Source: Evernia prunastri (taxonomy: Eukaryota; Ascomycota; Lecanoromycetes; Lecanorales; Parmeliaceae). Taken from it: DNA of 64,000 nt. The stretch's first letter is position 1; each line of letters begins with the position of its first letter. Below the pieces are notes generated by a model. It was not told the origin of the DNA. It was given only the letters and a program-made list of their open reading frames with translations, and searched no databases. Positions 22,840 to 34,174 of the stretch are shown here, piece after piece. The DNA lies in assembly GCA_003184365.1 (NCBI GenBank), contig NKYR01000001.1:496001-560000 (forward strand), read 5' to 3'. The position numbers and the translations under genes were made by a program.

Positions 22840-24835
22840 GGTGAGTGCGATTTGGATGATGGTAGAGGACTTGAAGATGTTGTTTGTTGACAGTTGTGTC
22901 GAGATTTATTTCCTCCTTTTAAATGACCGTAGGGCGTAGCGTGTTTTCGCCACCCAGCCTGCACCCATAGTGACAGCACTGTTCTTCGGTGTCAATATGT
23001 TCCATGCCGCCGTCTGCTTAACCCTAGAAAGCTCTTCTAGACGAGTTGAGCCTTATGGTATCATCCTCAACATGTCAGCCATCCAATCTTCCACATCACC
23101 CCATCTCCCATCACCACCGTTAGCACCCAAGATAACCAAAGAATCAGGCGAGGGTATATATGGTATGTATATATAGTGACCTCTGATCACATCATGGACA
23201 CTGACGCGTCTTTGGCTGAGATTGGTTGGGGTTTTGACATGTCTCTCTGTCTTCCCCTCAACCGGCAGACAGGAAAACATTGTATCTCTCCACCTATTTG
23301 CGCCCCCCCCCCCCCAGATCTTTGAAAGGAGGCAAGCAAAGAGAGGCTTGAGCATTAGATTTGCCCCACCTCTTAGCCTTAGCATTGGTCTTCAGAATCT
23401 CCAACAAAGCAGAAAAGCCAAGCTCTGAGCGCTCTCGAGCCTTGGCCATCTTTCTCTTTAATCAGGTGAAACAGGCAATGCCGTTCCCTCAACCCGAGCT
23501 CAACCACCAAAGCCACGAGCATCAAGTCCACCACATTTGCAATCTCAATCCGGGTGCTCAAGGGTTGCAGCACTACAGCGAAACAGCATTCCCCCCAGAG
23601 CACCCACCAAAAAAAAGTATCACTCTCGTCTTCTTCGCCGTGAAGCGGCTTCCCAGACAACTTCACACGACGGGAGAACATTTCGAGGAACCATGCCGGT
23701 CTAGCCGTGCAACAAGAGGACCGATGACGCCGATGACGAAACTCAGGTCTTTTCCCACGACCCTGGCAGGAACTTTCGGCGTCCACAGAGAGAGAGGGAG
23801 AGAGGATGCCACCAACCACACCTCCGGACTAGCCCACCCGGAATGTTATGTAGGTCCGGCTCAACTCGACTGCTTCCTGCGGCCAGGTCGTACACCTCAA
23901 ACTCCTCCCCTTCAACACCGCTCAATAAATCTCGTAAGAAAGAAGATAGATGAAATGATAAGAAGAAAAGAGGGAGAGGCAATGTTTTTTTTGACTGAGT
24001 TTTGATGATACTCTTGCCAGTTTTATCCTAGAGTAGTGTCGATCATCGTCCGCCGTATTTATGTGTGGGCGCAATTGTTCGGGCCACAAGCTCTTCGAAT
24101 ATATTGGAAGACAACCACGACCTTAATATATCCTTTCCAATTCACAAGCCACATGGTTCAAGGAGAGTATTGCGTACGGTCCCACGCCAGACCAGAGCGC
24201 GTATAGCGAATTGGAAAGTCACTTTCCATTGAGATAGAGATCTGCCCGGGTGGGCAAAGTAGGGTAATGCCAGGCCCGGGTCGTTTCCCCGTGACCCCTG
24301 CAATGCAATAAGGTTACCGTCAGCCTCTTCTGCGTTAAAGCGCCGGGGCGCTTTGCGATTTCCAAGGTCGGCCCATGCTTTCCTCTCGCCGCACACCATC
24401 TTTGATATTCATCCGCAGTATCATCCAAGGCGCAGCTGGCTCGAGTCTCACCGACATGAGTGTGTCATCATTCAATGACAGCCTGTGGTAAATTAAATGG
24501 CCCATTTGATGATGGCTAGCCTTTCAGCCAAGCCGCGCTGCCGTTTGCTAGCCTTGGAGCCAAAAGTGGGGCATGCACACCGCGCGAGCCTCGCCCGACT
24601 GCGCCTGATTATGCCTCGACTCGCCAGGCTCACTTTCAGGCGTGAGGCGCCCTTAAATTGATGGGCATCGCTGTGAAAAGCGATGACCTTCAACCTTACT
24701 GAACGCTATTCAATGTTTTACAAAGAAGAGTTTCACTGACGCAGTTCAATGAGTGAGTGAATAGACAAATAAAACTTCTTGCTGCGTCCATCAAACCCTC
24801 GAAGTGTCCAATATAGTCAGTCCTGTCCTCTACAC
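22840..24835. other. Gene-poor intergenic region with poly-C tract
   Basis: A run of 13 C lies at 23303-23315. Overlapping 214- and 146-codon frames on opposite strands (23361-24005, 23379-23819) look like noise. The right end is the upstream region of the Fungal_N-type gene. Confidence 0.45.
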
Positions 24836-26287
24836 ATGGAGGCTATCGGAGCCACTGCTTCTATCCTTGGCATTGCAGGAGCAGGAATCCAAATTTCGCT
24901 GAAATTGATCGCGTTCGCGGACCAGGTGGGCACGGCACCTAAGAGAATCCAAGATGTAGGCACAGATGTCTCGGTCACAGCCGGGACGCTTCGAGAGCTA
25001 GGCGAGCTCATGGAAAAGAAATTGCCCAATAGGAAGTCGGCCGGGCTGTTCCATCCTGACCAAGTCCAGAATATTAAATCCTCCTCCGCTAGATGCAACG
25101 ACATATTCGACGAGCTCAAGGATATCCTGGCGAAAGCCAGTAGGCAACTGCGGGACGTATACAAATCGACCGCAAAAGACCAGAACGTATCTCCAAGGAT
25201 CAAGCTGTCAAGATACGAACGCACGAAATGGCCCTTCCTACAACCTTCCATGGAGTCCCTTCTGAGCAAACTTAGAGACGCTAAAAGTACGCTGACACTA
25301 ATACTTCAAGTCGTTCACCTACGACATGCCCACACGACGGCCAGCCTCAACCGAGAAGAGCAGAAAGATCTTATTCGGATGATCGCTGCGATGAAACGGC
25401 AGCAGCTGGCCTCGGGCTACGTTGGAGGCACCGGCAATAAAGGCCTAGACGCCGGCCACACCGAGGACTCTGACTTCCAGGACTCTTTAGAAGTTGAAAC
25501 TGTCTTAGAAGCTTGGTCCATTACTCCCAACACGCTGTCAAACGAGACATCCCAACACTTCCTCTTCACGTCAATACCAATATCCCAGCAAAAGATAGAA
25601 AAATCCTTGAAGGCCTCTTCGCAAGATCTCCATGAGGTTAATTCGGTGATAGATAATTTGTCGTTTCCTGAACGGGATGCCATACTCAGTAGGCTCCTAG
25701 GAAACGACTCGATCATACGGTCAATCTCCTCCCAAAGCTGGACGGGCTCTCATGATTTGTTTGGGAAGGTCACCAGTCGCAAGTTCCAATTGATAATCGA
25801 ACGACGAGTTGGGATATCCAATTCCTCACGAACTAGCATGAAGCACAAATCTTCCAGAGCCACCGTCAGACAGAGGCACAATATGCATGAAGCACACCAT
25901 GATAGCTCTGGTTCTGATTCTGATCCCCCGATATACGATACCTTTTCCGATTCTGAACGCTTCGATGAGCCAAGATTCCATGAATATCATAGGCCCCTAT
26001 CGCCGCCTTTGAAGAAGCACAGCGGGAGACGTCCACCTCAAGCAAAAGGACATAGGCGATTCGAACGGGAAAGAGTAGAAAGAAGAAAGACGGGGCACCA
26101 ACATAGCCACTCAAGGCCCGAGCCGCACCCCGCCACCGAACCATCGGATGACGAATTGGTGAAGACTCTGTTGGTTCAATATACCAACTTCGACCTTGGA
26201 GAACCATTGGTGCAAGACATTGCAGCACCTCCGCCAACCCACGATGAGGCTTTCCCAATTCCAAGGAGGGTCCCACAACCGTATTGA
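24836..26287 (+). CDS. Fungal_N-type helical-domain protein
   Basis: A single exon of 483 residues from the ATG at 24836; an upstream in-frame ATG at 24779 is less likely because the family starts at MEAIG. Residues 1-150 match the Fungal_N pattern (GATASILGIAGAGIQIS), a helical N-terminal domain found alone or at the front of fungal NLR-like and ankyrin proteins. Residues 290-340 are mixed. From about 350 on the chain is charged and low-complexity (SDSDPPIYDTFSDSE, then a basic stretch). There is no NTPase, ankyrin or HET domain, so it is a stand-alone version. The role is unknown, with signalling or incompatibility as inference only. Another protein with a related N-terminus lies at 29275. 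Confidence 0.7.
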   Translation: MEAIGATASILGIAGAGIQISLKLIAFADQVGTAPKRIQDVGTDVSVTAGTLRELGELMEKKLPNRKSAGLFHPDQVQNIKSSSARCNDIFDELKDILAKASRQLRDVYKSTAKDQNVSPRIKLSRYERTKWPFLQPSMESLLSKLRDAKSTLTLILQVVHLRHAHTTASLNREEQKDLIRMIAAMKRQQLASGYVGGTGNKGLDAGHTEDSDFQDSLEVETVLEAWSITPNTLSNETSQHFLFTSIPISQQKIEKSLKASSQDLHEVNSVIDNLSFPERDAILSRLLGNDSIIRSISSQSWTGSHDLFGKVTSRKFQLIIERRVGISNSSRTSMKHKSSRATVRQRHNMHEAHHDSSGSDSDPPIYDTFSDSERFDEPRFHEYHRPLSPPLKKHSGRRPPQAKGHRRFERERVERRKTGHQHSHSRPEPHPATEPSDDELVKTLLVQYTNFDLGEPLVQDIAAPPPTHDEAFPIPRRVPQPY

Positions 26288-27063
26288 GACTGTACGAGCT
26301 CTATTCAGCTGGAATCGCTTTGTTTTGCCGTCAGCCCATTGACTTTTGCGAATGCTATCTTGACAGAATTCTCCTTCCATGAACGAAGATCTTGAACCTT
26401 AAGAAGCCCTGTCTCCTATCCATATGCTCAAGTCAAACGTCTCTCCGAATTTGAAAATGATCCTTCCCTTGAACCAAGGCATCTATTGGAGACGGCGTCA
26501 ACTGATTCAAGGGCGACGAGGTGCAGTGCAAAACCCCCGCTAGCATGGCACAGAGCGACTTTGAAGGTACGATTGGAGGTACGGGAGCAATGTCATCTAT
26601 GTAGGCAAAGTCACCTTTTCTGGCTTGGGAGAAAGGAGCGAACAAATATCGAAGCATAATGTATAGATGGAAGGAGGCCCCGCAAAGACTGTGCTTACAG
26701 ATCATTGGTTTTGGCTGGTGACGTGATGGGAGAATATCAGAGCCTGGACAAGAGATTGATTAGAATAGAGAAGTCATCTGAATTTTCGGAAGCTTGATGT
26801 TAGGATCTCCTTACTTAGCTCGTGGTGTAAGAAATGAATTGCAGGGAAACTACTGTTGTGTGTTTCCACTGCGCAGAGGAATTGTTTTCGATTCTTTCAT
26901 CACGTAACCTGATGCAATGCTTTGAAATCAAAGTACTACCCAAGCTTTGAAATCAAAGTAAGATTACTATCCAAGATCCTTCGATGTGAATATCGGTCCT
27001 CAACCCTTCCAGCGCAGTTTATCTCGGTATACTGAGTACGCCCAATTGAAGCGGATACACACA
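26288..27063. other. Intergenic region holding repeat copy R1
   Basis: Contains copy R1 of a diverged repeat (26648-26778) and the promoter of the oxidoreductase gene. No gene is seen. Confidence 0.5.
26648..26778 (+). repeat. Diverged repeat copy R1
   Basis: Aligns end to end with 28791-28937. Shared blocks include ATCGAAGCATAATG, GATCATTGG, TTTGGCTGGTGA and GAGAAGTCATC. It lies 286 bp upstream of the oxidoreductase ATG. Confidence 0.7.
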
Positions 27064-28359
27064 ATGCCTCAAGCGTGGCAAATCCATCAAAACATAAATA
27101 ATGCATCACGGCAGTCTCCTGAGGCCCTAGAGAATCTTGAACTCCATGACGTACCTAAGCCATTTCCAGGACCGAAGGCAGCTCTGATTCGTATTCATGC
27201 AGGTCTGTGCCCGGGAGCCATCATAACATAACCGCATTAACACCCTACTTACCGATCGCTAACCTCCCCTCACAAAGTCTCGCTCAATGCCCGCGATCTC
27301 CTCGTCCTGACTTCTTCACCACTGTACCCTGTGCCAAGTTCCGCGGGCTTGGTCCCTTGCAGCGATGCCGCAGGCATCGTGGAAGAAGTTGGCGCCGAGT
27401 CCATTTGGAAAGCAGGCGATAGGGTGATCTTGCATCCCAACTCCTGGCTCAATGGACGAGACCAAAGAGACTATGACATCACGACATCGCTTGGAGGAGG
27501 CACTGTGGCCGGGCTCTTGACGGAGTTTGTGGTTGTAGGTGATGAGCGATTGATCAAGGTTCCTGATCATTTGAGCTTGGAAGAGGCGAGCACGTTGCCT
27601 GTTGCTGGGGGCACCGCTTGCTATTCGCTTTTCTTTTTGCCGGATCAGCAAATAGGGAAAAATACATGGGTTCTTGTTCAGGGTACTGGTGGTGTCAGTA
27701 CCATTGCTATTCAGGTGCGTGATTGGAATGATTTGTTTTGTGGGTACAAGTTGACAGGTTCTTTCTGGCCAGCTTGCAGCGGCAGCGGGCGCGACTGTCA
27801 TTGCTACTTCTAGTTCGGACGAGAAGTTAGCAGTTTCGAAGCAACTTGGCGCCCATCATATAATCAACTATCGGCACACTCCTAAGTGGGACGAAGAAGT
27901 GTTGAGGATGACCAAGGGCAAAGGCGTGGATATCGTACTCGACGTAGGCGGAGCAGGTACCATCGAACGCTCGCTGGGCAGTCTCCGGCAGGGCGGGCTT
28001 GTGTCTGTTGTGGGTATTTTGACGCCAGCGAAGGAGATTGACATCGTCCCGGCGATCCTCTATGGTGCAAAGACAGGTAGGGAAGGCGTCGACATGCGAT
28101 GAAAATCTTGGAGGGCTTGACGGCTGACTATACGTGTCTCGTAGTGCGGGGACAATTGGGTACGAGCAAGACGATGAGTGAGGAATTGGTCCGGAGAGTA
28201 GACGCTGGCAAGATCCATCCTCCCGTTGCAAAGGTTTTCGAATTCGGGGAAGCTAAAGAGGCCTTTGGGTTGTTGATGAAGCAATCTGAAGTGGGAAAAA
28301 TAGTTGTGAGGGGAGTACCTGCCGGGTCTGCTCTGAACGCGAGATTTACCCGCAGGTAG
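27064..28359 (+). CDS. MDR-family NAD(P)H-dependent oxidoreductase
   Basis: Exons 27064-27202, 27278-27714, 27773-28076 and 28145-28359 give 364 residues. It follows the medium-chain dehydrogenase/reductase plan. The GroES-like N-terminal half contains SLNARDLL and SDAAGIVEEVG. The Rossmann half has the nucleotide-binding motif GTGGVSTIAIQ near 181-191 and SSSDEKLAVSKQLGAHH. The C-terminus has the substrate-domain helix EAKEAFGLLMKQSEVGKIV. The catalytic-zinc ligands of classical alcohol dehydrogenases are not evident, so it belongs with the zinc-independent enoyl/quinone reductase-like branch common in fungi. The substrate is unknown. All introns (75, 58 and 68 nt) keep frame. The tail after the usual KIVV end is slightly longer than expected. 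Confidence 0.88.
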
Positions 28360-29274
28360 AGGAGCTTTGCTGCAGTTGATGGAGCAGACAGGCCCTGAAA
28401 CTTTGCTTTTAAGGCCGTGAAATACTGCATTCCAGTCAGCCAAGATAGCCGTATACGCCCATTCGCCACTTTGATGAATTTGACGAGTTGATGGGCCGTG
28501 ATCTCCTCTGTGGGTCCATTTTGAAGGTTTGATCGTCATCAGCTAACTACATGGAGGCAGCGACTGCATGGCTAGAAACGCTGCACGATATAACAATGAG
28601 GTATTGACGGATTAAAAGCAGGAAAATAAGACGTTCCAAACGCTGAGCGTAGGTTCTGGTATGTTGCATATCGCTGTATCAAGGTTAGCCTGAGAAGCGA
28701 GCGTGGTCACAAAGGATGAACTGTTTTATGAAAAACGGTACTGGCGTCCAAGCCAAGATGGCTCTGCTCTCTCGTTTCAGGCAAATAACCATCGAAGCAT
28801 AATGTGTAAGGGGAAGGAGCCCCCGCAGAGACCTTTAAGGTGGGAGAACCGTACTACGGATCATTGGCTTTGGCTGGTGAAGTGATGGTTGAATGCCATA
28901 GTCTGAACAAGATATTGTTTGCAGTGGAGAAGTCATCGGTCCATCGAAATTCTCATTGCAATCAGGAGTCATTTAGAACCTTAGAGTAAGAACTGGATAA
29001 AGAACGCCTTGGATTCAACATCTTTCAGTTCATGGAATACTCTACTTGACTAGGAGGCTAGATAAAATAAAGTAAGGTACACTCAAGTACAGGAGTCGGG
29101 ATAGGAGTAATGTTTCCCCGAAGGGCGCAGCTTGGCAACAACAGGGATCGTAATCCATCCTTTGCGGCTGTGCCCTCGCCCAGTCGCACACCATCTTGCC
29201 ATGACTGGCCGGATTCCATTCATTTGCCCACCCGGGCTGATCCTTTACCTTCCACAGCCTGTCTATGGGAAGGT
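28360..29274. other. Intergenic region holding repeat copy R2
   Basis: Contains copy R2 (28791-28937) and the leader of the ankyrin gene. Confidence 0.5.
28791..28937 (+). repeat. Diverged repeat copy R2
   Basis: Same orientation as R1, with an internal insertion of about 16 bases relative to it. It lies 338 bp upstream of the likely ankyrin-gene ATG. Substitutions between copies fall evenly on all three codon positions in any frame, so conserved coding is not supported. Confidence 0.7.
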
Positions 29275-32200
29275 ATGGAAGTCATCGCCGGCGTCAGCTC
29301 CATTCTACAGGTCATAGAAAGCGTCACCAAAGTCGCCAAGCGTTTGAACGAAGTCAGAGAGAGCTACAACAATGTCGCCCTCAACACTACTCTGCTCGCA
29401 AGCCAGCTGTCTACAATTCGAGCCGCCTTAGAAGCTCTCTACGAATGGCGAGCAAGCGACCAAGATTCAACGGGACCCTCAAGACAACTCGACAAGGATC
29501 TGGGAATGTCCCTGAGCTGCTGCGCAATCCTGATTGGTGTGATCGACGGGAAGCTGGACGACTCGGGCTATATGCCTGGATTGAAACAGAAGATAAAGTA
29601 TCTCTGGTTGGAAGACATCCTCAAAGATTACGTATCCAACCTCGAAGGTCAGGTCCGGGCTTTACAGCTACTATTGACCATCTTTCAATGCAGGACTGCG
29701 ACGGAGAAAAGGCAAAAACTTGAAACGGAAGAGAGTCGAACTATAATAGAGCAAGTGCGGTTGGAGACGGAGACTTTGGCACTGGATCTCCAAGATACGG
29801 GCTCTGTATTGTCACTGGACCCATCCGTAGTCCTCGACATTGACTCCATCCTGATGAGATCGCCCGCCTACAAACGCGTGTATGGAAATGCCCGGCTGCA
29901 TGTGCCGCCTGAAGTCAGCCCGAGGTCTATTGAAAACAGCAAACAGCCAACCGGTCCAGTTCCCATACCTTTACTGAAGGGAACCTCTCAACTGCCACCC
30001 TTGCCCTCGCGACCAAGGCGACAACCTATGCCACAAAGTCGAGGCAGGATCAATGTCTGGGACTACTATCCTGGCGAAGAAGAGGGGGAGTACAACGTTA
30101 ATGCGACGATTATGGCGGACTCTAATAACGTCTTCGAGCTTCCTGGAGAGACGCAAGGGAGCAGTGCTGCATCGCCATCGAACGACTCAGAGATGGAGCA
30201 AGACATCCGGTTGCAGGATGCGGAAACAGCGACTGGGAGAGTTGAGACAGATCTGAAGATGACCGGAGTCGAGCCCTCAATGGACAGTGTTTCGGTCATT
30301 AAGCCTTTGTCGATGAAGAACGAGAACTTGGTGGCAACAGTGCTCCCAGCCACGGTCGACCCGCTCGATGGTTTTCGGAACGAATTAAGTCTCGCGTTCG
30401 AGGAGAAGAGCCCCTCCCATGACGGTGAACGTGACTTGAGGTTCTTGTATGGAACGGCTGTGCTTCCCAAAATTGAGGACAGCCATATGGAGGTGGTCAC
30501 ACGAGACGAGGTCACGCAGGCAGTCTCGCGCACAGTCTCGGTAGAACTAATTCGCCGTTCAAACCCGCCATCTGAAGACTTGAGCCTCGATCTCGATCTC
30601 AATGTTAGGAAAGGCTCACGCGAAGAAGAAGTTCAGAGGCCGATGTCAACACATTCGAGTCTGTACGAATGCAGCATAACAGCGGCCTCGAAGGATCAAA
30701 GTACTAGGACATCATCCCCATATTCTTGTGTCTCTTGCAGAAACATTAGTGCAACAGACCACGTGTCGGAGAATGACAGACTGGAGACGGGAATACATGA
30801 TCTTATCCGTTCAAGTCCGAAACCAGAATCACGGAGCGCTGATGTACAGAAAGTAGTAGATCACGAGAATTTGATCCCCTCAAAGACACCGGACGAAAGT
30901 CAACAGACTCCGATGACTACCAGTGCTGAGAATTCGAACGAGTCACCGTTCCAGCCTCCCGCGAATGATTTGCCTCTTTTTCGAACGAGCACAGCCGTTG
31001 AACAACAAACGCATGCCAAGGATCTCAATGCTTCTTCCGCCGCTTCTGTAGAGAATCTTGATCCCGAAGAACTCGTCCGTATCGAGACGCCTCGGTCCAA
31101 TGCCGGCCTTGGCCTGGGGCATATTACGACCTCTGAGACGAGCGACCTCAATCCTCAGGTGCCCAAGGAGTTACAATCGATCATGTCACCTCCTAGGAGA
31201 CTTGTTGCACCCGCAAAACTCTCATCTTCCCAGAGTCCACCAGCTCTTGTGTCCTCCAGACCCGCCGAACTCAAGAACCTTGAAAGCGAGCAATCTACAC
31301 TATCCTCCAACCAAGGTTCATCTGCGCAAGATGCAACATCCACGATATCCTCTTCCGAGGCGCCCGAAGATAGCACAATTCTGAGTTCACAACAGTCTAC
31401 CTCCGATACCACGGCAACTACGATGAGTACTCACGCGCCGGGATCCGATCGGAATCATGCTCAGTCTGATCTACGGAGGTTGCAGAATGAACTTGAAACA
31501 ATTAAAATTGGAGGCGGCAGCCGCGCTGCACAGGATGATATACAGCAAAAAATTGAAGTCATCAGACTCAAATATCTGGCAGGATCTCCAGCTGGGGACA
31601 AGAACGTAACCTCAAAGCCCCCTAGTCCTCGACCTGGCAAACCGCGATCAAACCTTATTCGCTTCCCGTCTCTACCCGGTTCAACAAAGGGTGTGGCGCT
31701 CGGCGATTTTGCGGCATCTGGCAATACAGTATCGGTCCAAAACATGTTGAACGAAAAGACGAATGTTGATTCAAGGTCGGACAACCTTAAGACCCCTCTG
31801 ATGCGGGCGGCAATGAACGGGCACTTCGAATGTATGAAATTGCTCAAGCAATCTGGGGCCGACGAGGTTGCTGTGGATGCCAAAGGAAGGACTGTTCTTC
31901 ATCTAGCTGTGGCAAGTAATCGATTGGCGGCCGTAAAATGGCTGCTAGAAAATTATCCTCCCCCTAGACCTGGTTTGTTGAGGCACAGACCGTCAATACT
32001 TTTTCGGGCAACAGATGTCGTCAAGGGGGTTCGGTCCCAGAAGAACTTGCGGGAAGCGTCTGATGCAGAAGGCTCAAAGCCATTACATGTAGCCGTTGAG
32101 CTGGACAAAGGGGGTATGGTGAAGACTCTTATGGCAGGCGGGGGCGACATCGAGTCTAAGGACAATTGGGGACGGACACCGTTCCACCGGTCAATCATCT

Positions 32201-33123
32201 CGAAACGCCGCGATTCGTTTGACACGCTCCTTAGAAGTGGAGCCAACATAGCTGAGGTAGACGCAAAGTCTATTTCGTCGTTACATTTGGCAGCCTATGC
32301 TGGCCAGGTGGATATGATTGAGACCCTACTGGCGAATGGAGCCAAGCGATGGGACTTTGATGCCAACGGTAATCAGCCCATTCACTCTGCTATCAGGGGA
32401 GAGAATTCATCTGTTACCGAAGCACTTGTCACAGAAAGAACCGACTGTGAGAAGCGGACTAAATCAGGCGAGACGCCGCTGCACCTGGCTTGTCTGAAGA
32501 AAGACCTTGAAATTGCTAAATATCTTCTGACGAATCTTGTCGACGTCAATCCTTGGGCCGCGCCTAGTGCCAGCGTTCTGCAAGTCCTGTCTCACACTAG
32601 GGTAAAAGGCTCGTCAATGACCCCTTTACACTATGCATGCTGCTTTCACGACTTCGAAATGGCCGTGTTGCTATTAGACCATGAGGCTTTGGTCAATGCT
32701 CCCACCCCAGAAGGAGCAACAGCGCTCATGATGGCAGTGGAGACTGAGGATACTAATTTGGCCAACCTGTTGCTACAGCGTGGAGCCAAAGTAAATGCTA
32801 AGATTCCAGGCTCCTTGATCACTGCGTTACATCTTGCAGCCCGGAGAGGAGATTTGGAAACTGTCCAACAGCTCTGCCGCCACCACGCGGACGATAGCGC
32901 CCGCACAAAGAACTCTTCATACGGCAGGAGTCCCAGAGAAGAGTGTGCGAAATGTCCGGACAAGAGAAAAGCGCAAGCGGTCGATGAATACCTCCGGATT
33001 GTAATGACCAATAGACTCAACAAGACTCTACGCGCTAATGCTCGCACCCATCAAGCAAACAAGTCTGAACCATATCAGCCATATCACAGCCCCTCAGGAG
33101 CGCAGATATCACCTCTTGCCTAG
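29275..33123 (+). CDS. Fungal_N-type domain plus ankyrin-repeat protein
   Basis: A single exon of 1282 residues from the ATG at 29275; the frame is open from 29110, but MEVIAGVSSILQVIESV is the usual family start. Residues 1-200 form a helical Fungal_N-like domain. Residues 200-790 are long, acidic and Ser-rich, probably disordered, with coiled-coil propensity near 740-770 (RRLQNELETIKIGG). Residues 800-1210 hold eight or nine ankyrin repeats, clear examples being GRTVLHLAVASNRLAAVKWL and GETPLHLACLKKDLEIAKYL. The domain order resembles fungal NLR-related or scaffold proteins but lacks any NACHT/NB-ARC NTPase. Partners are unknown. The reading frame continues beyond the TAG stop for 69 protein-like codons (see the separate entry). 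Confidence 0.8.
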   Translation: MEVIAGVSSILQVIESVTKVAKRLNEVRESYNNVALNTTLLASQLSTIRAALEALYEWRASDQDSTGPSRQLDKDLGMSLSCCAILIGVIDGKLDDSGYMPGLKQKIKYLWLEDILKDYVSNLEGQVRALQLLLTIFQCRTATEKRQKLETEESRTIIEQVRLETETLALDLQDTGSVLSLDPSVVLDIDSILMRSPAYKRVYGNARLHVPPEVSPRSIENSKQPTGPVPIPLLKGTSQLPPLPSRPRRQPMPQSRGRINVWDYYPGEEEGEYNVNATIMADSNNVFELPGETQGSSAASPSNDSEMEQDIRLQDAETATGRVETDLKMTGVEPSMDSVSVIKPLSMKNENLVATVLPATVDPLDGFRNELSLAFEEKSPSHDGERDLRFLYGTAVLPKIEDSHMEVVTRDEVTQAVSRTVSVELIRRSNPPSEDLSLDLDLNVRKGSREEEVQRPMSTHSSLYECSITAASKDQSTRTSSPYSCVSCRNISATDHVSENDRLETGIHDLIRSSPKPESRSADVQKVVDHENLIPSKTPDESQQTPMTTSAENSNESPFQPPANDLPLFRTSTAVEQQTHAKDLNASSAASVENLDPEELVRIETPRSNAGLGLGHITTSETSDLNPQVPKELQSIMSPPRRLVAPAKLSSSQSPPALVSSRPAELKNLESEQSTLSSNQGSSAQDATSTISSSEAPEDSTILSSQQSTSDTTATTMSTHAPGSDRNHAQSDLRRLQNELETIKIGGGSRAAQDDIQQKIEVIRLKYLAGSPAGDKNVTSKPPSPRPGKPRSNLIRFPSLPGSTKGVALGDFAASGNTVSVQNMLNEKTNVDSRSDNLKTPLMRAAMNGHFECMKLLKQSGADEVAVDAKGRTVLHLAVASNRLAAVKWLLENYPPPRPGLLRHRPSILFRATDVVKGVRSQKNLREASDAEGSKPLHVAVELDKGGMVKTLMAGGGDIESKDNWGRTPFHRSIISKRRDSFDTLLRSGANIAEVDAKSISSLHLAAYAGQVDMIETLLANGAKRWDFDANGNQPIHSAIRGENSSVTEALVTERTDCEKRTKSGETPLHLACLKKDLEIAKYLLTNLVDVNPWAAPSASVLQVLSHTRVKGSSMTPLHYACCFHDFEMAVLLLDHEALVNAPTPEGATALMMAVETEDTNLANLLLQRGAKVNAKIPGSLITALHLAARRGDLETVQQLCRHHADDSARTKNSSYGRSPREECAKCPDKRKAQAVDEYLRIVMTNRLNKTLRANARTHQANKSEPYQPYHSPSGAQISPLA

Positions 33124-33333
33124 CCTGTCAGCTATGCCCCGTGGACCAGGGCCCAGCATGGGTACTCCCAAGATCAAGATTTCATAGCGCAGCAACCACA
33201 AGTGCAGAATCCTCAATACTATCATCCAGACTTTGACGTTCCGGATGATGTTTTGCCGGCCTATGAGCCTGGCCCTTCTGCGCCGGCAAACTCTGCAAAC
33301 CAAGCGCCCGTTCACCGAGCGAAGTATGCTTGA
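33121..33333 (+). other. In-frame TAG followed by 69-codon extension of the ankyrin gene
   Basis: After TAG at 33121-33123 the same frame stays open to TGA at 33331-33333. It encodes a Pro/Gln/Tyr-rich tail (for example PDDVLPAYEPGPSAPAN) whose composition continues that before the stop (SEPYQPYHSPSG). A CAG-to-TAG change would explain it. A poor 87-nt GTCTGA...ACCAG intron (33063-33149) would be an in-frame alternative. Confidence 0.6.
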
Positions 33334-34174
33334 TCGTGCGACGATCAATGTGATGATTATCCGGATCATATGAAACACTTCATAGCCGCCTTTAATTTCG
33401 TGAGGACGTTCGTTCGCCAATGTTGAGAGCGGTTGTTGAAAGGCACTGACGAGATCTGTTGAGCTATGGATGTGAATGTTTTGCCATGTATCTCCAGCGA
33501 GCGAACCATTTAGAGCGGTTGATGAGATCTATATACCTCTGTGTACGATAGTAGCACTGTGCTCGTCTGGCTGCGAATTGTTTCAATTCTAAAGTAATGT
33601 CTAAAACCTGTTGGAATAATGAGTGAGTACATGTCAAATCTATAGCTTTCTGCCGACTCTAGAGACGATTCGCTTGAATTTGCCGCAGAAATAAACGTAT
33701 GCACATAGATGAAAGAAAGTGGCGAGCAATGTTGATACAGGCGTGCAGACTGTGGCAATAGCTAGCTTTCTCTATCATGAACAGCGCTGAGGACATTAGG
33801 TGTAGGCTTGAAGCAATTGGTTGTACGTCTTGGAGCACCGGCCAAACCATCATAGCAGACTTTCCAGGCCAAAAGCCTGTTTCGCGGCCTGTGCGTTGTG
33901 GTGAAGTTTTAGGCCCCCTCGGCCAAGTACTACGAGTATTTAGCGTATATACTACGCTAGCTAGCTAGGTAATAACTGGTTAGTCTACTTGAACCCATCT
34001 AAGGCTGACGAGGCTCAGCAGTGAAGATCGAATCCGCAGAAACCGGCCACACCGAACCAAGTATTATTATTGTATATAGCTACTGATAACTGCGTCGACA
34101 TGTCCTCGTCCATATCTCCAAAATATTCTCATTCACAGGCGTCCTTTCAAGCGCTTGAAATACTAGAGTAGAAG
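33334..34174. other. Intergenic region
   Basis: No supported feature. The right part is the promoter of the Zn2Cys6 gene. Confidence 0.5.

Noticed and set aside
23361..24005. 214-codon plus frame and a 146-codon minus frame over the same DNA
   Set aside because: Both have low-complexity, unpatterned composition, and neither has splice support or a recognisable motif.
26648..26778. R1/R2 as a conserved short protein-coding exon
   Set aside because: Differences between copies are spread equally over codon positions, and length differences break frames.
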